Position numbers and translations under genes: made by a program
Notes under the pieces: generated by a model
Database searches by the model: none
Told to the model about the DNA's origin: nothing
What the model saw: only the letters and a program-made list of their open reading frames with translations
Origin: Planctomycetota bacterium
GTDB taxonomy: Bacteria; Planctomycetota; Planctomycetia; Planctomycetales; Planctomycetaceae
DNA: 5,290 bases
Assembly: GCA_024278285.1 (NCBI GenBank)
Contig: JAJRTM010000285.1
Coordinates: 1-5,290 of the forward strand
Direction: 5' to 3'
Shown: positions 5,073 to 5,290 of the stretch, piece by piece
Layout of the letters: the number at the start of each line of letters is the position of its first letter
Position numbering within the stretch: the stretch's first letter is position 1

Positions 5073-5290
5073 TCAGTCGCAGTAGTCGTGGGTCAGGCTG
5101 TGCCTGACAAAACAGGTTAAGTTCTTACCGTTCATGTTGTCAGGAACAACCCAATACTGTCCGGGAAAAAATTCTATGTAACTTTCCCATTTTACTTTTT
5201 TGCTGTTCTTAATTGATTTCGCAGTATTCATTGTCTTCAAAAGATCATTAAAAAACAAATTACCTGTCATTGGAACTTGCCAATGGACTG
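5073..5290 (-). CDS. Unrecognised protein, C-terminal part only (5' end beyond window)
   Basis: The frame is open from the window edge to a TGA at 5073-5075, giving about 72 visible codons. An internal ATG at 5268-5270 would give a 65-aa protein, but no SD precedes it and the frame continues upstream as plausible protein (VHWQVP-MTGNLFFNDLLKT), so I favour a truncated longer gene. Visible features: a basic stretch AKSIKNSKKVKW, then an aromatic-rich segment ESYIEFFPGQYWVVPDN. I do not recognise a family. The last residues (CFVRHSLTHDYCD) come from the palindromic repeat at 5092-5108 and its flank, so the native C-terminus may have been replaced by repeat insertion. It ends 39 bp before the sulfotransferase ATG on the same strand. 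It might also be a decayed gene remnant. Confidence 0.5.
   Translation of the reverse strand, partial: VHWQVPMTGNLFFNDLLKTMNTAKSIKNSKKVKWESYIEFFPGQYWVVPDNMNGKNLTCFVRHSLTHDYCD
5092..5108. repeat. 17-bp palindromic repeat, copy B (inverted relative to copy A)
   Basis: GTCAGGC-TGT-GCCTGAC is the exact reverse complement of 380-396, with the match extending to about 20 bases and then AC. This copy is inside the open frame of the partial protein, where it encodes (F)VRHSLT just before the stop. The two copies are about 4.7 kb apart in inverted orientation and enclose fliD, the methyltransferase and the sulfotransferase genes. Confidence 0.75.

Overview
The window looks like chromosomal DNA from a flagellated planctomycete (Planctomycetota). 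The basis is a greatly enlarged FliD with serial flagellin-IN-type repeats, a divergent FliS, generally weak Shine-Dalgarno sites, and several families of short palindromic intergenic repeats of a kind I associate with Gimesia/Rubinisphaera-like genomes. The phylum is an inference from memory, not a database result. All real genes lie on the minus strand; the forward open frames are shadows of them.

Reading in the direction of transcription (high to low coordinates), the layout is as follows. At 5290-5073 is the 3' end of an unrecognised protein whose last codons are written by a palindromic repeat. At 5033-4413 is a PAPS-dependent sulfotransferase. At 4412-4060 is a gene-free gap packed with repeats: a 131-bp MITE-like inverted-repeat element, two CACAGAG/CACAAAG-type tracts and a small palindrome. 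At 4059-3403 is a TylF/MycF-type SAM-dependent methyltransferase. At 3402-3159 is a second gap with a possible sigma-28 promoter followed by a 75-bp inverted repeat that would lie in the fliD leader. At 3158-426 is fliD, the filament cap (910 aa). At 425-316 is a spacer with a palindrome, a 10-bp tandem repeat and a terminator-like hairpin. At 315-1 is fliS, the flagellin export chaperone, cut by the window edge.

FliD and FliS form the usual late flagellar pair: FliS escorts flagellin to the export apparatus and FliD caps the growing filament so that flagellin can be inserted. The two upstream transferases act on small molecules or glycans. Their position suggests decoration of a surface polymer, possibly the flagellar filament, but nothing in the sequence proves that link; both are bordered by repeats and could be accessory genes placed next to the flagellar locus. 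I see no CRISPR array, tRNA, rRNA, transposase or phage gene.
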